A stretch of DNA of 64,000 nt. Source: Hyalella azteca (lineage: Eukaryota > Arthropoda > Malacostraca > Amphipoda > Hyalellidae). The translations under genes and the position numbers were made by a program. Every line of letters starts with the position of its first letter. The stretch's first letter is position 1. The DNA lies in assembly GCF_000764305.2 (NCBI RefSeq), contig NW_025934886.1, positions 436,953 through 500,952 of the forward strand, written 5' to 3'. The notes beneath the pieces were generated by a model that was given only the letters and a program-made list of their open reading frames with translations, ran no database searches and was not told the DNA's origin. This document shows positions 33,793 to 44,452 of this stretch, in pieces.

Positions 33793-34545
33793 CAGGGTGG
33801 GGCAGTACCAATTGAGCAGTTTTGAAGTGAAATAAGAGTAATGGAGGTAAATAAAGAAGAAAGTTTATTTTCCTTGAGGTTAGCATAACATACCATTTAG
33901 AATACTTATGTTTTGAAAACAATATCTAGAAGATGGTGGCCATTAGCTGCAACACACTGTAGGAGTCATTCTCGGAGGAGGGAGAAACGACAGTGAATTC
34001 CGAACGCTATGCTGCAATGTTGCAAAATTTATTGCAGCCCAGGATGGAAAACATTGTTGAAAATGAAGCATTCGGAGACATATGGTTTCAGCAGGATGGG
34101 GCTACAGCTCACACAGCCCGAATGTCACTCAATGTTTTGAAACGCATGTTTCCAGGAGGTCTGGTGTCTCTGAGGGGTGATTTACAGTGGCCTGTGAGGT
34201 CACCTGATTTGAGCATTTGCGATTTCTTTCTTGAGGGACATCTAAAAGAGAGGGTGTTCAGAAGTTGCCCTCACACCCTACCACAGCTAAGGGAACGGAT
34301 TATTGCAGCAGAGGTTATGGCCATGCCTCGCCATATGTGTGAATGTGCTGTAGGAAGCTTCCGAGAACGACTCCAACAGTGTGTTGCAGCTAACGGCCAC
34401 CATCTTCCTGATATTGTTTTCAAAACATGAGTATTTTAAATGGTATGTTATGCTAACCTTGAGGAAATTAATCTTGCTTCTTTATTTACCTCCATTACTC
34501 TTTTATTTCACCTCAAAACTGCACAATTGGTTTTGCCTCACCATG
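33793..34545 (+). mobile_element. IS630-type element with about 190-bp inverted repeats, copy 2
   Basis: Ends CAGGGTGGGGCAGTACC and, inverted, CATGGTGAGGCAAAACC lie next to TA. The outer about 190 bases on each side are inverted copies (TATTTACCTCCATTACTCTT type words on both). The body encodes only the second half of a transposase. Confidence 0.85.
33993..34430 (+). pseudogene. IS630/mariner-superfamily transposase, C-terminal half
   Basis: About 145 codons with IWFQQDGATAHTARMSLNVL (second catalytic Asp), WPVRSPDLSICDFFL (third catalytic position, D/E), HTLPQLRERI and ANGHHLPDIVFKT at the end. The DNA-binding domain and the first catalytic Asp are absent, so it cannot transpose itself. The frame is nevertheless intact here, unlike in copy 1. 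Confidence 0.85.
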
Positions 34546-35525
34546 TATAAGCTAGCTAACACATTTAAATTGTATATTGTAATAAAAAAATAACAAATAG
34601 TCACATAGTTAATTTAAGACTACTTATAGCCTTCTAAGAATTAGCTAAGCTGCTAGCTATGTACATTGTATTGCAACACTTGATGCCTCTGTACCAAAAA
34701 CATACAATTCATTGGAACCAAATACACACTAAAGGCAACAAGTTTATATTCCAATTTGTCATAGTACATTTATACTAAGCCATGAATAACAATACCTCAA
34801 AATAAATTAAAGACTGCCACTCAATATATATAAATATATAAAAATAAAAATACAAAAATCATGATTTTTTTATAAAAAAATCAAATGATTTATTTAATCA
34901 GTTTGATTTAATCAATGCCAACCCTGAGTCGGAAGTTTGTTTTTGTTCTATAGTCTACTGTCTAGTAGTATAGGTAGGTGGTCAGATGAAAGTTCTGTCA
35001 GAGTAGTCCAGGTAATGTTTGCTATAGTGTCAGAGGCTGTGGAAATGTCAGGAGAGGTAGGTTGTTGATTGTTTGTGGTGGGTAGACGAGTAGGTGAATT
35101 TTGGTTGAGGATGATGTGGTTTGAATTCTGTATAATGTCTTCCATTAGTATGCCTCTGTGGTCATTGTAAGGTGAGTGCCAAGAGTTGTGCTGGGCGTTA
35201 ATGTCTCCTGTGATGATTGTGTTTGCTTTATTGGTGATGTGGATTAAGCATTCAGTGATGAGTTGATATATATGGTTGTGTAATGGATGATTGGTGTCTA
35301 GGGGGGATGTATAGGTTGGCTATGTAGATTGACTTATTATTGGATAAGTGGACTTGAGAGATTTGAAGTTCTGTAGCAGCTTGGTTTATGTTAGGTGGGA
35401 TTTGAATGGTGGAAAAGGTGATGTTATTTTTTATGTAAGTTAGTAGACCGCCACCATATTTGAGTGTTCTGTCTTGTCTTATATTTGAATTTATATGTCT
35501 TCTGCCACCTCCTCTCAAGGTTCAT

Positions 35526-36343
35526 TGGAATATTGCTTGATATTGTGGACTAGGTCATGTTCAATGATACATAGATATTCAACCTTGAATAATAGTTGAA
35601 TCAATTGCCAAATGTCCAGTAAAAATTTGTTTTCAGACTAAAAAGAGCTATTGATTTTGACATAGGAAGGGCTTTCAATTTTAATTGCATTTTATACGTT
35701 AAACGCTAATCATAGCAAAGATTATTTACTACATCAGCATATCCTCAAAAGCTTAAATTGCTTCTTCACTGCTTATAAACTTCATATGCTTGAAGCCACC
35801 ACCTTCAATATTGACACTGTCACAACCATTAATTGTGGCATCATTACCACAATTGCTGATAAGCCACTAAGAAGCCAACTCTTATAGATCAGCTGCTACT
35901 AGTGAATTGGTGCCGATAATCGTGAACAAAGTAATTTCTGGTGAAGGGGGTAGGCAATAAATAATCGTAGAATAAGCAGCTGAGTAAATAAATAATTGTA
36001 GACAAAATTTTACTCAATATTTGTTGAAGTATCTCGAAAGCACCTTCAATACATCAAATGTAGTTTCTGAGTGGAGCTTTACTTTAGACTTACACCTTCA
36101 GCTTCACATTTGTGGCATGGCAATATGGACCACCTACCTGTGCCTAGTTGCTGGTGCTAATGAAATGCACATCCAGTTGGCTGATATTGAATAGAATGTC
36201 TGGTTCCGAATTAACCATTCTACTATAGTTAGATTTGCTTAACAATTAAATGCAGTTCTCGTAGACTGAAGGTTGAAGCGCCAATCATCCGTCCGCGGTC
36301 AAGAGTTGAATGAGTTCAAATAAATATTTTCTGAATATTCCAG
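35526..36343. other. Caspase 5' intron, no feature seen
   Basis: Unique-looking sequence between LINE B and the first visible caspase exon, ending in a TATTCCAG acceptor. Earlier caspase exons may be outside the window or hidden. Confidence 0.35.
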
Positions 36344-36445
36344 GGAGTTGATGGTGTTGGAGGCGCCACACATACGAGTGAAGAAGGCTCCGTAAATGTT
36401 AAAGAAACAGCACCCGTGCCCATCACCGAAGACTTGAAGCCCACG
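36344..36445 (+). CDS. Caspase-like gene, upstream exon
   Basis: A 102-bp segment, open in phase 0, lies between a TATTCCAG acceptor and an ACG/GTAGGT donor. It encodes 34 residues (GVDGVGGATHTSEEG at the start), acidic and without a recognisable CARD or death-effector fold. Phase 0 at both ends fits the exon at 37069. The initiator codon is not visible, so the prodomain is incomplete. Confidence 0.6.
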
Positions 36446-37068
36446 GTAGGTTATCACTTTGTTAGGAGGTTAAAAAGAAGACATATTTCCTTAGCATCTA
36501 AAGGAAGCTAATAAATAGTCACGACTTTCAAGGGTGTTATGTAGTAGGGTTTTTTTTAAAAACAGAACCTCTTGCAGTGTCTTACGGAACAACTAATCTC
36601 TACTCGTGCTGCGCTGTGTTAACCAACCGTTGGCGGAAGAAATTAGTATATTAATTTGTGCCTAATTGATCTGGATTAAAATTTAGTATATATTTCATGA
36701 TTAAGTTACTGTTCCTTGTAAAGTTACTGAACTCTCGTCACAGTGGGCTTGTGCTGTAACTGCTATCTGCACATCAATACATTGTGAGCTCATTTATATA
36801 TATTATTCATTCCTCAATTCGAGTGAGGAATTTAGGGGCGTAAAATATTGTAAAAATTTTTGAGTTTCAGCGCTTCTAAAGAAAGTTACAAGTCGATTGA
36901 GGTATATCAAATTGAATTAAAATACGAGTATGTTAATTATATTGGAAAGTTTATATGACGGTATGCAATGCAGAAGCTGAGAGCCGTACATCTCGCAACA
37001 TCGTTTTAAGCTTGCAACAATCCGACACATTGTTAATATTATTGATACTGCATACACGTATTTTGCAG

Positions 37069-38214
37069 GCAAGTGAGAGTGAGCGTGAGCAAGCCGAACA
37101 CTCCATCAACGTCCGCCGCGGGGATGGCACGAATTTGAGAGAAGAGGGTCATTATCCCGTGGATGGTCAAAAGAAATTGTCCATTTTCAATTTTATGAAC
37201 TTCAAAAAAAGTTCCGCACGCAACGGAAGTGAGGAAGATGTTAGAAAATTGACTTCTACCTTCCAACAAGTAGGCTATGAAGTAGAGGCATATGAAGACC
37301 AAAGCAAAGCAGAATTTTTTGCCACTCTGTTGAAAATTGGCAAAAACGAAGAACTTGCGCGCTACAAGCTTTTCATGTTGGCAATATTGAGCCATGGGAA
37401 GCGATCTGACGGCCGGCAGTTCGTGGCTGCTGACGAGAGCAGCATCAGCATTGATGAAGTCAGGTCGTACTTCAATGACCGTCACTGCCTCCAATTGAAG
37501 GGCAAACCGAAAATTTTTTTGCCAACATTTTGTCGTTCACTGCCCGAGATTCCTCAGAGTTCCTCAGAAACATCTATTGTTGAAACTGAAGAACCTCAGG
37601 GCAACTTCATGGAAATTGATATGCCTTCAGCTGGAACCTTTCAACTTGGCTCACAAGGCCAGCCAAATGTCACTAGTGAATCTGGTGATTTTGAAACAGA
37701 AGCTGCGAACAAAAATCTAAAGCAGCTCGCGCATTTGTTGCATTGTGACGAGAAAGGCTTGACACCAGATCAGATAGGTGAGATTTTGACACCAGATCAG
37801 GTAGAAGAGATTTTTCTTGATCCAGTGAGTTTCAACTTCTTGCAAGAAGCCGCGTCGGTAAGTGAAATAACTCTGGTTGCAAGCGTGGAAAACTCTGACG
37901 CCGAACCACAAACCCAAACCAACTGTGGCGAGCAGACCTTGCACGAGATTTATCCTAAAGACTTCAATGACATGATGACGCTCTACTCCTGCAAGCCGGG
38001 ATTTCGGTCTTTGAGGAAACGCAGCTATGGCACGCTTTTCATAAGTGCGCTCTGCGACGCGGTTGCAGAAAATGGCTACCGTTACAATGTGGATAGACTT
38101 TATTGTGACATTGAGGAGAGGATGAGAGTAAAATGTGCAGACGACAGTGAGTCTCTTGAAGGATTTGATCCAGACAGAGAAAGTTCGACCTTCAGAACAT
38201 GCTATCTCTTCTGA
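37069..38214 (+). CDS. Caspase-like protease (C14), p20 and p10 domains
   Basis: After a TATTTTGCAG acceptor, 381 codons run to TGA. The p20 domain starts near residue 37 (FNFMNFK, then RNGSEEDVRKLTSTF with the substrate-binding Arg). Catalytic His is in AILSHG (codon 37393) and catalytic Cys in KPKIFLPTFCRS (codon 37531). The usual QACRG is therefore TFCRS. The p10 domain near the end reads GFRSLRKRSYGTLFISALC; the canonical SWR and GSWF tryptophans are Leu, but the Arg remains. About 130 residues of acidic linker separate p20 and p10, longer than usual, with a small tandem (LTPDQIGEILTPDQVEEI). No frame damage. Activity is uncertain. Confidence 0.82.
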   Translation, partial: ASESEREQAEHSINVRRGDGTNLREEGHYPVDGQKKLSIFNFMNFKKSSARNGSEEDVRKLTSTFQQVGYEVEAYEDQSKAEFFATLLKIGKNEELARYKLFMLAILSHGKRSDGRQFVAADESSISIDEVRSYFNDRHCLQLKGKPKIFLPTFCRSLPEIPQSSSETSIVETEEPQGNFMEIDMPSAGTFQLGSQGQPNVTSESGDFETEAANKNLKQLAHLLHCDEKGLTPDQIGEILTPDQVEEIFLDPVSFNFLQEAASVSEITLVASVENSDAEPQTQTNCGEQTLHEIYPKDFNDMMTLYSCKPGFRSLRKRSYGTLFISALCDAVAENGYRYNVDRLYCDIEERMRVKCADDSESLEGFDPDRESSTFRTCYLF

Positions 38215-38234
38215 ACGTTTATGGATTCGACCTT

Positions 38235-39184
38235 TTATCAAGAGCAAGTCACCAGCTATCAATATCTTTTACAGAACAATACGCAGCTTACACAACTCGA
38301 ACAGCAAACAAGAACACACCCACGCGGCAATCACCACCAACACAGACAACATCCCCACCAGACAAGCACAAGCAAACATCCTAATACAACACTACGCAAA
38401 CATAAGTAGGTTACCCAAATACAAAGAAGACAGACGCATCATCAGACGCCAAGAAAAATTTCCACTAGACCCAACAGCTACCCTAGCCACTACAAACAAC
38501 ACCAAAAGGGTCATACAACAAATTAAAAACTCTTCCGCTGCTGGGCCCGAGAACATTACAAACATACACCTTAAACACCTTGGCCCACACGGAATCACGA
38601 CATTTACAAACATTGCCAACTTCTCCTACTCACACTCCAAAATACCATACATCTGGAAAATTGGCAAAATAATCACACTTCTCAAACCCAACAAACCACC
38701 CACTGAGGCCGCCTCATACAGACCAATCACACTCCTCTATACACCATCAAAAGTCATGGAGCGCCTCATACTGAACACAGCCACTCCGCACATTACACTT
38801 TCTCCAACACAACACGGATTCAGACCTCACCACTCGACCACAACACTACTTACAAACCTCACACAAAGCATAAACAATGGCATCAACTCCCGCAAACCTG
38901 CACACAGAACACTACTACTTAAAATAGACATCAGTAAAGCCTTTGATGCCATGCCTCGCCTCCCTCTCACAAACAAAATTTACAACACCACACTACACAA
39001 CAACTACAAATGCTGGCTTGCCAATTACTTATCAGGCAGACAAGCATACGTACACTACTCAGGCAAGTCATCACACACATCACTCATACCCAACGGAGTC
39101 CCACAGGGCTCCGTCCTATCACCCTCACTCTTTAATCTATACATGCACGACATACCCGAACCACCTCCAAACATCCACATTGCA
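38235..39184 (+). pseudogene. LINE D, reverse transcriptase fragment
   Basis: An open stretch with INIFYRTIRSLHNSN at the start, then HLKHLGPHG, WKIGKIITLLKPNKPP, SYRPITLL, TQHGFRPHHSTTTLLTN, KIDISKAFDA and GVPQGSVLSPSLFNLYM. This is a Jockey-like reverse transcriptase, close to LINE B. The 5' part (endonuclease) is absent and the 3' part is cut before the YADD box at 39184, where the large repeat copy begins. It starts about 20 bases after the caspase stop. Confidence 0.8.
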
Positions 39185-40216
39185 TCACTTTCAACATTGT
39201 CAGACCAAGAACGATTCTGATTACTGACGCACCGCGCACGTCAACTAATCTTCATCGAATGCGGCTTGAGAGAGGTTTAACACCTAGATACTCACCCGAC
39301 CAGAGCAGGATGTGCACTGAGACCCATGTACAGTTAGCAGCAGCTAGCCCTGTGGACAAGTCTACATGCTGCGCACTTACACGTTCGCACATCGCACTTA
39401 CACGTTCGCACATCGCACTTACACGTTCGTTCGTCTTCTAGCTTTGAACGTCAAGTTTCAAGGCTTTAATCAGTTAATTCTGAACGTTTCTGGACAAGAT
39501 TTACGACCACTCTTGAGGTCTGAGCGAGCCCATTTTTTTATCTCTTGCAGCGTGGAGCTTCTGCATGACTGCGTAGAGACGCAAACAGCTTTCGAAAAAG
39601 TCGTTTCAGAATTTTATTCACGGATTAATTTGAATGTTCTATACATTGATTCAGCATAGAAGTATACTCCAAGAATAGCTTAGGTATTCATTTAAGCATT
39701 ATCTATAATATTCTCTATCCAAAAATATGCTGTCGAGAAAATTCGTTTTTCAGCATATTATATGATAATGATTATGGATTAACAGATTCATTACACACTG
39801 TCATCATATTTATCATATATTCACCATAAGTTTTGTATGCACAATTCTCTTTAAATTTACACTCTATTATCTATTAAGGTTGGTAGTACATCATTATTGG
39901 TAACGATGTGATTCTATCATTTCTTTGTTCACAAACGCTCTATTTTTATTGTATTCGCTCATCCTCCATTGTTCACACGTTCTCGCAGTGCCCCTAATTA
40001 ACACATTCCCTGTTATTCCTTTACTCTCACATTCTCTGTTCCCTGACACACGGTCCCCGCTATTCCCTTACTCACATATTCTCTGTTATGCCCTTAATCG
40101 AATATTCCTGTTATTCCTTCACCCGCATATTCTCTGTTATGCCATTAATCACATATTCTTTTCGTATTTTCATAAATATTTTGCACTTATTTCTGTCGAT
40201 TTCATTACCATACTAT

Positions 40217-40390
40217 CAGAGATGGAAAGTAACGCGCTACATGTAGCGGCCGCTACGTTCTCGGTAGCAGAAGCGGCGCTACATTTAAGACAATGTAGCG
40301 GTAGCGATAGCGCCCGCTACATATTTAAGTACCGATACGAGGTTTTGCCGCTACAGCGCTACCGCTACATTTATACGATAGATTTTACTG
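40217..40390. repeat. Possible hAT end with GTAGCG palindromes
   Basis: Begins CAGAGATGGAAAGTAACG, like many hAT termini, and is packed with GTAGCG / CGCTAC inverted words. No matching second end was found. Confidence 0.35.
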
Positions 40391-40552
40391 AATATCAACG
40401 CCGTGACTGGGCACTGCACGCCGTGACTGGGCACTGTACGCCGTGACTGGGCACTGCACGCCGTGACTGGGCACTGCAGGCCGTGACTGGGCACTGCTCG
40501 CCGTGACTGGGCACTGTACGCCGTGACTGGGCACTGCAGGCCGTGACTGGGC

Positions 40553-40590
40553 CTGTCTCTTATACACATCTAGATGTGTATAAGAGACAG
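40553..40590. other. Sequencing-adapter junction (Nextera mosaic ends, head to head)
   Basis: CTGTCTCTTATACACATCT is followed directly by its reverse complement, giving a perfect 38-bp palindrome identical to the Nextera mate-pair junction adapter. It is synthetic, not genomic. Confidence 0.97.
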
Positions 40591-41116
40591 CCGTGACTGG
40601 GCGCCGTGAGTGGGCACTGTACGCCGTGACTGGGCACTCCACGCCGTGACTGGGCACTGCAGGCCGTGACTGAGCACTGCATGCCGTGACTGGGCACTGC
40701 ATGCCGTGACTGGGCACTGCACGCCGTGACTGGGCACTGTACGCCGTGACTGGGCACTACACACCGTGACTGGGCACTGCAGGCCGTGAGTGGGCACTGT
40801 ACGCCGTGACTGGGCACTGCAGGCCGTGACTGGGCACTGCTCGCCGTGACTGGGCACTGCAGGCCGTGACTGGGCACTGCAGGCCGTGACTGGGCACTAC
40901 ACGCCGTGAGTGGGCACTGCATGCCGTGACTGGGCACTACACGCCGTGAGTGGGCACTGCACGCCGTGACTGGGCACTGCACGCCGTGACTGGGCACTGC
41001 AGGCCGTGACTGGGCACTGCATGCCGTGACTGGGCACTGCAGGCCGTGACTGGGCACTGCACGCCGTGAGTGGGCACTGCATGCCGTGACTGGGCACTAC
41101 ACGCCGTGAGTGGGCA

Positions 41117-41150
41117 CTCTTATACACATCTAGATGTGTATAAGAGACAG
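41117..41150. other. Second adapter junction, four bases short on the left
   Basis: CTCTTATACACATCT joined to AGATGTGTATAAGAGACAG, the same synthetic junction with its first four bases trimmed. Confidence 0.97.
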
Positions 41151-42480
41151 CCGTGACTGGGCACTGCCGTGACTGGGCACTGCAGGCCGTGACTGGGCAC
41201 TGCACGCCGTGAGTGGGCACTGCATGCCGTGACTGGGCACTACACGCCGTGAGTGGGCACTGCACGCCGTGAGTGGGCACTGCATGCCATGACTGGGCAC
41301 TGCACGTACCCTACGTGAGGTCATCAGTCAACGTAGTCGTGGTAATCACGCGGTTTGTTTATGTTGGGCGACGATGTTAATTGCGCGCGTAAATGAAGCG
41401 AAGGCTCAATAGATAGATTTACTGCCCAGTCATTAACAATACGCTCCTGCGAGCAATTTCAGAATTTTTTTGACCGCTTCATTTCTACGTATAGCGCTAA
41501 AGGCCAAGTTCACGCACCCTTTTCACGCACACCTAACTTAGCGGTCCAAACCAGCGTTTGAACTGGAAAACCAGCTGAGAAAAACCATAAACAAGCTGTA
41601 GATGTTCTGTAAGGTTAATTAAGATTCGGCGACAGGCCTACGATCTAATAAACGCTGAAACCACTATAGTAGTTTATTTTGTATTGCAATTTATATTAAG
41701 TAACGAAATAATAACTATAGTTGAAAGTAAAATTATGTCAATAAGTAACCTAATACACTTGAATAAGCTTTAGAGTTCATGACATCCGGCATTGAATATT
41801 GAATGCCTAAAGATTATAATGAACATTTAAAGCCATATTGTGTGTATTTTGACATTTGGTATGACAATGAAGGTATTACAATATACGATGGTTGTGGGGA
41901 TTATTTAGTCTGCTTTGTATTCAAGTAGAGTGCTCAACGTTTGTTTTCAACACAATGTTTGTTTTCAACGTAGCGCGGAATTATTCCAACTGCGCTCGTT
42001 TAAGCTTAATTAATGTCAATAAAAGTTTCATTTTTAATTAGGACCGCGCTAGTTTCGATTTGATGAACAAATGCGTGAAAAATGTGCTAGGAATTATCAT
42101 TCAGCGCTACATTAAGAATTGAGGTGGTTAAAAAATCTGACGCTGCAACAGTTGCAGCGCTGCATCCTTCAGTGAGTGTGTCGTAATGACGATTCCGCTG
42201 TTACCAGGTATCTCTAGTGGGTGAGACAAACTCGTGGTCTACTTTTGAATTGAGAGGTAACCATAAGGGCGAAAGGATAATGAAACAACAGGTCTAAGAA
42301 ATTAATCAAAGGGATCTTGTACAAAAGTGAACTCAGGTGACTGATATAAATGAACAAACTATACTCTGTAGTTGTAAGTTAAATGACGTGTAAATCATAA
42401 GTGATTGTACTGAAAATTAGAGCATGGGCAGGCAAGATGGAAGTTGTTGCAGTTAACTAGACAATGGTTTTGCTTGACAG

Positions 42481-42635
42481 GATATTATTATCTTCAAAAC
42501 TAACTATTAATGGGAACAATTTGCACAGCTTTGGATTGCAGGCAATGGTGTTACGGTTATTTTCATTATTACCGGAACGAGACAAGAAACAGATGGCATT
42601 GTTAAATATGAATGCATCAGACAGTTTAAAATCAG
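42481..42635 (+). pseudogene. Exon-like segment carried in the large repeat (copy A)
   Basis: Between TTGCTTGACAG and CAG/GTAAATAA a frame encodes LTINGNNLHSFGLQAMVLRL and LLPERDKKQMALLNMNASDS. A second open stretch follows (GKYGYGGCQECRKN, HCHYLDG) up to a CTGCCT/GTAAGTT donor at 42844. Copy B has both segments with stops in the first. I do not recognise the protein. It could be a gene fragment captured by the repeat. Confidence 0.4.
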
Positions 42636-43128
42636 GTAAATAAGCGAAGGCAGCAAGGGATATTCTACATCCTAGCATAATTATGCCTCTCTTTAGCACC
42701 GTCCCTGCCGGGAAGTATGGTTACGGGGGTTGTCAAGAGTGCCGCAAGAATGTCCATTGCCACTACCTTGATGGATGGCCAATCTTGTCCACTGGAACGC
42801 CTGTGAATAAAAAATTTTTAGAACTTTGGCTCAGAAATCTGCCTGTAAGTTAATCCTAAAATTATACTTCTATTCATATTCAATTTATTTTCGCGGTTAC
42901 CCATGTAGGTAGTTCCGGGTTCTGACATAATGAAAAGGAAGCCTCTAAAAATTAAAAATAAAAATTTTCAAACAATTTTTCTGTCTACCAGGTAGTGAAA
43001 AAAGAAATAAAAAGACAAATGAAATTATAATTATATATTGAAAAATCATAATTTCGTAGTTTCATCCGCAGCGCGGGAAGTGAAAAATGTAATCCGAGAT
43101 TTTAATTGTGCTCCCACATACGTACCGG

Positions 43129-43604
43129 GGGGAGAGAGTCAGCGGCGTTCATACGGTAAACACCTTACGAGTTACGATTGTGCTCTGTGATTACTAGAAT
43201 TCCTCTGAGATTAACGTAAAATTTTCCTCCGTAATTAACGTAATACTCAGAATACCCACACATTTATCAACTTGATTTTGAATTTGCTTTTCTGTATACT
43301 ACGCGTATATAAGTTAAGTATCTAATTTAATTTTCAAGAACCCGGCTGGCTTTCTCGCCCCTCCCCCCTCCTGCTATTCAGGACACCCCCAAAAATGCAT
43401 TTACAGTGGAACCTCAGTTAGCAAAGGCTCCAGTTAAGAAAAAAATTGATTAAAAACAAAGAATATTGATTACATTTACCTTGCTCAGCGGAAAAAATTT
43501 CACTTATTGAAAAATTAGTGCATCATTAGTCATCACAAAATTGTGCATAGAATGTCATATACAGAATTGTGCACCAGGCATCATAGAATGAAAAATAATT
43601 GACC
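43129..43604. other. Mostly featureless; possible Tigger end at about 43404
   Basis: TACAGTGGAACCTCAGTTAG at about 43403-43422 resembles a Tigger-type terminus, without a recognisable partner. The rest shows nothing. Confidence 0.3.
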
Positions 43605-43995
43605 CGAACTATGATTTATTTATCCAAAACATATGATGGTTGTCACTAAAACATTCCTTTCTGTTTCACGTATGTTTTTCAGAGAGTACTGTTCACTTCA
43701 GACTTCAGAGTACTGTTAGTAATGGATGAATACACTCTGCATGCTCCAAATATTTTAAAATGAAGTTTTATTCAAAGTGTCCCGAGTAGCCCTGTTCGAC
43801 GGGGCTACTCGGGACACTCATTTTTTGCTTCTGGCACCTTACAAATAGTATATAAAATTTTTTGAAGATGCCATTTGATGGCCCTCGCAAAGAGCTATAA
43901 AATGAGCCTAAACTTGTTTATGAAATGTTTCATGGTAAGGAGTTATTAACAAAAACGCTCAAAACATCCCGAGTAGCCCCAGTTGACGGTAGTCA
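43605..43995 (-). repeat. Dispersed repeat, partner of 21340-23010
   Basis: Inverted match to the copy at 21340. It contains a local palindrome CCCGAGTAGCCC...GGGCTACTCGGG at about 43780-43816. Confidence 0.65.
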
Positions 43996-44330
43996 AATAG
44001 TTGTAGACTACTTACAGCCTTATAAGAATTAGCTAAGCTGCTAGCTATGTACACTGTATTGCAACACTTGATGCCTCTGTACCAAAAACATACAATTCAT
44101 TGGAACCTAATACACAATAAAGGCAACAAGTTCATATTCCAATTTGTAATAGTACATTTATACTAAACCATGAATAATAATACCTCAAAATAAATTAAAG
44201 ACTGCCACTCAACCACTCAATATATTTAAATTTATAAAACAATAAAAAAATTGAAAAAATGAAAAATCATGATTTTTTCATATAAACATCAAATGATTTA
44301 ATCATTTTGATTTAATAAATGCCAACCCTG
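43996..44330 (+). mobile_element. hAT element, copy C, right-end fragment
   Basis: Matches the last about 330 bases of 32934-34926 (ATTAGCTAAGCTGCTAGCTA, ends AAATGCCAACCCTG). The left part is absent. Confidence 0.85.
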
Positions 44331-44452
44331 ATGGGGGTGATTTATATTTGGCACCTGCCATTTCACCAGTACCAACAAATGATCCTCCTTCAACAGCTCC
44401 ATCTTCTGCTACTGCCTTTGCATCTTCATTCCCTCTGACACTTCTTCACCTC

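Larger units (their letters stand above)
32934..34926 (+). mobile_element. Non-autonomous hAT element, copy B, intact ends
   Basis: Ends CAGGGTTGGTGATTTTT / AATCAATGCCAACCCTG, flanked by AGTCAGAA (32926-32933) and AGTCGGAA (34927-34934), 7 of 8 identical. It sits inside LINE B, whose frame resumes on the far side. Inside it carries a complete IS630-type element (33793-34545). Confidence 0.85.
27457..35525 (-). mobile_element. LINE B (Jockey-like), split by two younger insertions
   Basis: Minus-strand parts 35525-34935, 32925-31550 and 28519-27457 form one non-LTR retrotransposon. The endonuclease part has YGGGLLTYIKNNI and SSDHLPI. The reverse transcriptase has KSTGPDNI, KIIPIPKPNKD, SYRPISLL, MSKAFDT, GIPQGG and YADN in place of YADD, then ITHPKILRITFDPN after LINE C. 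Frameshifts are many, so it is dead. The 5' end is lost before the endonuclease start. The 3' end shows a (CAA)n tract at about 27457. Same family as the fragment at 38235-39184. Confidence 0.8.
40399..41307. repeat. 20-bp minisatellite, about 43 copies, with adapter sequence inside
   Basis: The unit GCCGTGACTGGGCACTGCAC is repeated with variants at the last bases (TACG, CAGG, CATG) and GTGAG for GTGAC. Two adapter junctions at 40553 and 41117 interrupt it, so the assembled length and order are unreliable. Long minus-strand frames here are artefacts. Confidence 0.95.
39185..43128 (+). repeat. Large dispersed repeat, copy A
   Basis: Matches 51898-55801 in order over about 2.5 kb of shared sequence, with copy-specific insertions. 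In copy A the foreign part is about 39850-41322 (a possible hAT end, the 20-bp minisatellite). Both copies start TCACTTTCAACATTGTCAG right after an A. Near the start lie CGCACTTACACGTTCG units (39368-39430). The far end is not sharply defined. Confidence 0.75.

Noticed and set aside
36955..37068. Extension of the caspase frame upstream of 37069
   Set aside because: A TATTTTGCAG acceptor at 37068 and the phase-0 fit with the exon at 36344 indicate that this open stretch is intron.
37039..38262. Minus-strand frames of 151 and 181 codons opposite the caspase exon
   Set aside because: They are shadows of the caspase coding strand without motifs of their own.
38135..39220. One continuous 361-codon frame that looks like a caspase-reverse transcriptase fusion
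   Set aside because: Its first part is out of frame with the caspase; the join is chance openness across the LINE insertion.
40351..41324. Several minus-strand frames with SHGLQCPVTA-type repeats
   Set aside because: Product of the 20-bp minisatellite, two of them running through adapter sequence.
39185..43128. Firm call of a Helitron
   Set aside because: The A/TC start fits, but no CTRR end with hairpin and no Rep/helicase frame was seen; kept only as a hypothesis.
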